Part shown: in pieces, positions 30,935-33,721 of the stretch
Position numbering within the stretch: position 1 is the stretch's first letter
How the letters are laid out: each line of letters starts with the position of its first letter
IMG/VR virus record: IMGVR_UViG_3300032249_000545
Coordinates: 1-33,721 of that record
DNA from: a virus
Reading direction: 5' to 3' (one strand)
DNA: 33,721 nucleotides
Made by a program: the position numbers and the translations under genes
The notes under the pieces: generated by a model
The model's database searches: none
Told to the model about the DNA's origin: nothing
Seen by the model: only the letters and a program-made list of their open reading frames with translations

Positions 30935-30996
30935 CATTCACCAGTAAGTAGCAAGGTTCGAAGCCAACGGCTCGAAAATGTAGATACTGGTGAATG
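30935..30996. ncRNA. Structured element E3 in the leader of the leftward operon
   Basis: A 62-nt element with a perfect 12-bp stem: CATTCACCAGTA (30935-30946) with TACTGGTGAATG (30985-30996). Inside, TTCG-A-AGCC pairs with GGCT-CGAA. The left arm is followed by AGTAGCAAG and the right arm preceded by TGTAGA, as in E2. It lies 29 nt upstream of the operon's first start codon. Confidence 0.5.
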
Positions 30997-31013
30997 CAGA
31001 AATCACATAAGCA

Positions 31014-31115
31014 GAATCACTATGCATTCAATATCAACTTCAATGTGCTATCGAACAGATTGGTTACTGTCTGCACCGAGTAAGTAGCAATGCATAATTC
31101 GCAATGTAGTTACTT
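31014..31115. promoter_or_regulatory. Element E5 and further dyads upstream of the leftward operon
   Basis: GAAT...TATGCATT (31014-31028) pairs with AATGCATAATTC (31089-31100) over 12 bp with a 3-nt bulge. Overlapping it, AGTAA (31079-31083) followed by GTAGCAATG pairs with TTACT preceded by AATGTAG (ending near 31114), the same order as E2 and E3. The motif AGTAAGTAGCAA (31079-31090) is identical to that in E3. Probably operator, promoter or leader sequence for the leftward operon. Confidence 0.4.
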
Positions 31116-31977
31116 TGGCATTCCATGATTGATGTTGATTGCATTCCATGAATCTCACTAGCCCCACACTATTCACAATTAATTTCATAATCGTTTCGAA
31201 GTAACTTAGTTGTCGTTGAGTGCGTGCATATTGCATTTATTTATCAACGAGAATTAATTGCGCCATTACAGAATCATTTATTTATTCCAGTAACGACCAA
31301 TAACAATTAAGTCGTGTGTATCTAGTCTCTATGTAATTAAAAGTGCGAATCGCTTTCCGTCACCTGATATCGATTTCCCTAGGGATTCATTATGAATCGA
31401 ATCAGTTCACCGCTTTTGCGATTTACTTCCTGAGCCTTTTTCACGCTTTCGGTTTATATCTCGAATGCGCCTAGGCGATTCTGATTCGAGACACTCCGCA
31501 GGGGGTGTGCTAGGAGAATTGAACCACAGGTGTCGGACATCGTGCGACAGGGGTGTGAATAGGTCGGTGATGCGTGTCCGGCGCACAGGCTCGTTGAGCG
31601 TGGGGGCGTTTACGCTCAAATGCCCCTCACAAGCCCTAGAAGCCCGATTAGAGGCGATTACCCCCCATATTGACCCAATGACCCCAGAGGGGGGCTGATA
31701 GGGGCTGTAAGGCGCATCTGGCAGGGTGGCGATTTAGTGACGTGGCTCACACATGAGCGTGGGCGATTGAAGTGACCTTGAATAAGTAGTTGAAAGTTCA
31801 ATTAGTTACATGGTCGTGATGACGTGATGACATGGTGGGAAATTCGGCGCAGGGATTTTTTTTCCAGTAATGATTTAACAGATTCCTAATCAACGACGTA
31901 TTAAAGAGATAGAGAGAGAGAAACACTTAACACAATTTCTGCCAAGGAAGAGTAAGTGTTATGGAAGGGAGATATCA
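31116..31977. other. Non-coding region with GC-rich island
   Basis: No convincing gene is seen. Notable parts: a direct repeat GCATTCCATGA near 31118 and 31141; dyad GATTCATTATGAATC near 31383; a distinctly GC-rich stretch about 31490-31760 with stem-loop 31594-31619 (TTGAGCGT / ACGCTCAA) and CCCC-AGA-GGGG near 31682; a doubled GTGATGAC near 31817; purine tract GAGATAGAGAGAGAGAAA near 31906; and dyad AACACTTA (31922-31929) / TAAGTGTT (31953-31960). It separates divergent transcription units, so promoters, operators, an origin or a packaging site are possible. Confidence 0.5.
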
Positions 31978-32070
31978 ATGTATCCGATATCAGAATTGGT
32001 AAGTGATGAATCAATTACCAATGTAGCAATCTGGTTACAGAACAATGCATCACATAGTGATGATAAGTAA
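31978..32070 (+). CDS. Possible 30-residue peptide
   Basis: ATG 31978 with GGGAG eight bases upstream encodes MYPISELVSDESITNVAIWL and a short tail ending HSDDK. A hairpin (31922-31960) lies just before it. It is the only well-signalled short frame in the non-coding region, but it could be chance. Confidence 0.3.
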   Translation: MYPISELVSDESITNVAIWLQNNASHSDDK

Positions 32071-32089
32071 CTGTTAACAGATAACAGAT

Positions 32090-32214
32090 GTAATCAGGTG
32101 ACTATCTAACAACAGGCTAACGAGCCACGATGCCATTGTGCAGTTGTAATCGATAGTTACCTGATTACGTTATTTAATATCAGAAGTGAAATCACTTAGT
32201 TACTACCTGATTAC
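32090..32214. repeat. Repeated ACCTGATTAC in both orientations
   Basis: GTAATCAGGTGACTATC (32090-32106) and GATAGTTACCTGATTAC (32152-32168) form a 17-bp inverted repeat with one G-T pair. A further direct ACCTGATTAC is at 32205-32214, next to dyad AAGTGAAATCACTT (32184-32197). Spacing of tens of bases suggests protein-binding sites, such as a repressor operator or origin. Confidence 0.6.
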
Positions 32215-32290
32215 AACGTGGGAAGGTGGCTGTCAGTCTGGTTACTCCAACGATTAGCAAGCCATGTGGCGATGTAGTAGCCGAAGCCAC

Positions 32291-32312
32291 GTCACCAAAC
32301 TGTCACCAAACT
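32291..32312. repeat. Tandem 11-bp repeat (iteron-like)
   Basis: GTCACCAAACT is repeated twice without a gap (32291-32301, 32302-32312). Two copies are too few to call an iteron origin, but it lies in the repeat-rich non-coding region. Confidence 0.55.
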
Positions 32313-32336
32313 ATTGAAAATCAATGCTTTTGAGCA

Positions 32337-32434
32337 GGTGTTAACACCAGCCCACCTGATTGATAGTCAGGTGGTGATGTGAACATGATGCAACTGACCA
32401 GTTGACCCCCCACCCTTAAGCACGCGCACGCGTG
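32337..32434. promoter_or_regulatory. Three adjacent palindromes before the rightward genes
   Basis: GGTGTTAACACC (32337-32348) is a perfect palindrome. CCACCTGA (32352-32359) pairs with TCAGGTGG (32367-32374). CACGCG-CA-CGCGTG lies at 32421-32434. They are 75-170 nt upstream of the ParB-like gene. Operator or terminator functions are possible; the second is a good hairpin without a T-run. Confidence 0.45.
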
Positions 32435-32508
32435 GGAGCAGCCAGGTTGGAGCCATGATTGAAGGGTTTAGGCCTAGGCAGTAGCCAAAATGAGCCACAA
32501 TAGGCCAC

Positions 32509-32784
32509 ATGCCCATATTCTCAGCCGAACAGTTCAAAGGCATCTATAAGCCTAGTGAATACGGCATGAACTGGGACGAGGTTCCTCGTCACAGGCTCTT
32601 CCACATGCGTATGACCCCGGATGCCCTCAACGATATGGAGAACAGCATCAAGGCAGAGGGCATCAAGGTCCCCGTGAAAGTTGACCGCATGGTGGGTAAG
32701 GTCGTTGATGGTCACCACAGAGCCGCTATTGCTCTACGCCATGGGCTTGATATCCCAGTGGAATATAAGAAGGCTGACGAATGA
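32509..32784 (+). CDS. ParB/Srx-like domain protein
   Basis: A 91-residue protein with MTPDALNDMENSIKAEGIKV followed by KVVDGHHRAAIALRHGLDIP, the core of the ParB N-terminal (ParB/Srx) fold, where GHHR replaces the usual GNRR/GHRR. The HTH part of true ParB is missing. Such short phage proteins may bind nucleotides (CTP) or act as nucleases. It is the first gene of the rightward unit. Confidence 0.8.
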   Translation: MPIFSAEQFKGIYKPSEYGMNWDEVPRHRLFHMRMTPDALNDMENSIKAEGIKVPVKVDRMVGKVVDGHHRAAIALRHGLDIPVEYKKADE

Positions 32785-32790
32785 GCAACA

Positions 32791-33219
32791 ATGAGTTCGA
32801 CTCACATGGCTGAATACAACTCTGGAGATGGGCGCTGGCATATCCGTCCCACATCGTTGCCTACATTGAATTTCCATCAATTCAACCCTCATATTAGTTT
32901 TAGCGCTGCCGGTCCTTACTCAAACCACGGCCAGAAGGTTCATTACCTCTCTATGCATACTCAAGACCCTTATAGCAATAACGAAGTGAAGATGGGGGAG
33001 ATTGAGTGGCACAAAGACAGAGGCGAAATTCTTCGAGTACATGTAGATGAGCCATACCGCCGTCTTGGGGTAGCACATACTCTTTTCCACGAAGCAAAGA
33101 ACATCGCAAGAAACCAAGAATTAACCGAGCCAATTCACTCATCAGATAGAAGTACTATGGGAAATAAGTGGGCTAAGGCTGTCGGTGGCGTACTACCGAA
33201 GAGGATGAAGAGGATATAA
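32791..33219 (+). CDS. GNAT-like acetyltransferase
   Basis: A 142-residue protein. MGEIEWHKDRGEILRVHVDE leads into PYRRLGVAHTLFHEAKNIAR, matching the acetyl-CoA-binding R/Q-x-x-G-x-A/G turn (RRLGVA) of GNAT enzymes, and the end STMGNKWAKAVGG is common in actinophage members. Start ATG 32791 lacks a strong ribosome site; ATG 32806 is an alternative. Substrate unknown. Confidence 0.75.
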   Translation: MSSTHMAEYNSGDGRWHIRPTSLPTLNFHQFNPHISFSAAGPYSNHGQKVHYLSMHTQDPYSNNEVKMGEIEWHKDRGEILRVHVDEPYRRLGVAHTLFHEAKNIARNQELTEPIHSSDRSTMGNKWAKAVGGVLPKRMKRI

Positions 33220-33223
33220 CCAT

Positions 33224-33577
33224 ATGAGCAAGAAGAAGGGTGTGCCAAAGCCACTAGCCTTTGCCAACCTCTCACCGAAGCAATTCCTGCCCAAGATATT
33301 TCATGGCTCCCACTCTCTCTTAAAGTCTGGTGACATGGTTCTTCCGGCAAAGTCCAACCCTAAATTTACAGATATAGCCAGAGGTGGCGGCGATATGGCG
33401 TGGGCAACCACCGATGCTAAAGAGGCAGCCTCCTATGGTCCTCATGTCTATGAAGTCAAGCATATGGAAGACCCAAAGAAGACAACAAACAACCCCTTCC
33501 CAGAAGAACCAATGGAAGGTTCAGAGGTATTTGGTAGTAAACAAGGTTTTCGTGTCGTTAAAAAAGTAAAGCGTTAG
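33224..33577 (+). CDS. Arr-like ADP-ribosyltransferase-fold protein
   Basis: A 117-residue protein resembling rifampin ADP-ribosyltransferase (Arr): IFHGSHSLLKSGDMVLP (H27-G-S), then MAWATTDAKEAASYGPHVYE and QGFRVVKKVKR, in the same order as HGT...GD...VYxVEP...LRVV in Arr. It would transfer ADP-ribose from NAD to a protein or small molecule. Start 4 nt after the upstream stop. Whether the catalytic residues are complete cannot be judged by eye. Confidence 0.72.
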   Translation: MSKKKGVPKPLAFANLSPKQFLPKIFHGSHSLLKSGDMVLPAKSNPKFTDIARGGGDMAWATTDAKEAASYGPHVYEVKHMEDPKKTTNNPFPEEPMEGSEVFGSKQGFRVVKKVKR

Positions 33578-33615
33578 ATTTCTTTCTCAGTAACGGCCGT
33601 GATAGCGTGCCGCCC

Positions 33616-33721
33616 ATGTCGCCACGAGCAGATTTAGATACTGAAGAGGGTCGTCAAAAGGCTAGGGAAGACTCAAAACGCCATTATCAGCGTAATAAAC
33701 CCGCCTACATAGCCAGAAACA
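33616..33721 (+). CDS. Start of a basic protein cut by the window edge, possibly HNH endonuclease
   Basis: From ATG 33616 (in-frame GTG at 33607 also possible) the frame stays open to the edge, reading MSPRADLDTEEGRQKAREDS and then KRHYQRNKPAYIARN. This RxYQRNKxAY segment is typical of the basic N-terminus of small phage HNH endonucleases. The HNH motif itself would be outside the window. Confidence 0.5.
   Translation, partial: MSPRADLDTEEGRQKAREDSKRHYQRNKPAYIARN

Larger units (their letters stand above)
21892..32072. repeat. Dispersed AAGTAACT motif
   Basis: By hand count AAGTAACT starts on the + strand at 21892, 21915, 22136, 22567, 23849, 24801, 25341, 26574, 27609, 28070, 28683, 31199 and 32065 in this span, plus 12391, 13344, 13451 and 13536 to the left. 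The reverse form AGTTACTT was seen at 1522, 1829, 18759 and 31108. About one copy per strand is expected by chance. Confidence 0.65.

Noticed and set aside
30935-30996. tRNA gene, because of a GGTTCGAAGCC T-loop-like string
   Set aside because: The acceptor stem, anticodon arm and overall length do not fit a tRNA cloverleaf.
31048-31236. A 62-codon leftward frame upstream of the operon
   Set aside because: It spans the dyads and motif sites, lacks a ribosome site and has no recognisable protein features.
31465-31698. A 77-codon + frame and a 70-codon - frame (31407-31619) in the GC-rich island
   Set aside because: Arg/Ser-rich composition without domain, no good ribosome sites, and the two frames overlap each other. 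GC-rich DNA lowers stop frequency.

Overview
The window looks like about half of the genome of a temperate tailed phage (or prophage) of an actinobacterium. The reasons are dense, mostly overlapping short genes, a complete set of phage replication and recombination genes, a tyrosine integrase with a nearby excisionase-like gene, a lysozyme-like enzyme, and two WhiB-family proteins, which are essentially confined to Actinobacteria and their phages. Base composition is low-GC (roughly 40-45% by eye), unlike Streptomyces or Mycobacterium; a low-GC host such as a freshwater acI-type actinobacterium is an inference. No capsid, portal, tail or large terminase gene was recognised; those probably lie outside the window.

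Layout. (1) 1-8651, rightward replication/recombination block: MerR-like protein (cut by the edge), gp32-like ssDNA-binding protein, family A DNA polymerase, RecA-like recombinase, PD-(D/E)XK resolvase-like protein, WhiB, Cas4/RecB-like exonuclease, coiled-coil protein, secreted subtilase, DUF6378-like protein, RuvC-like resolvase. (2) 8705-13970, rightward cassette: a SpoVS homologue followed by about 14 small proteins, mostly of unknown function, joined by stop/start overlaps. (3) 14035-20023, rightward: zinc-binding protein, nucleotidyltransferase, degenerate HAD protein, a TIM-barrel protein resembling tRNA-guanine transglycosylases, and a B12-dependent (class II) ribonucleotide reductase, closed by a strong terminator. 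(4) 20077-22415, leftward: small zinc protein, lysozyme-like enzyme, integrase. (5) 22612-30905, leftward operon of about 20 genes: excisionase-like HTH, second WhiB, HNH endonuclease, a MoxR ATPase/VWA-metallopeptidase pair and many tiny genes, several under 60 codons. (6) 30906-32508, about 1.6 kb without convincing genes, packed with inverted and direct repeats; it separates the leftward operon from (7) 32509-end, rightward: ParB-like protein, GNAT-like protein, Arr-like ADP-ribosyltransferase and the start of another gene.

How the parts fit. RecA-like protein, gp32-like protein, two resolvase-type nucleases, a Cas4-like exonuclease and polymerase suggest recombination-coupled replication, with the class II reductase supplying dNTPs. 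The polymerase carries Leu at the position equivalent to E. coli Phe762, a variant linked in virioplankton surveys to temperate phages, which agrees with the integrase.

Most interesting signals: structured intergenic elements closed by perfect 12-13 bp stems just upstream of leftward genes, two of them sharing a motif; an over-represented 8-mer (AAGTAACT, 17 copies plus 4 reversed by hand count); a gene that seems to start at ATT immediately after an in-frame stop; and the MoxR/VWA module. All functional calls come from reading motifs by eye, without database searches.
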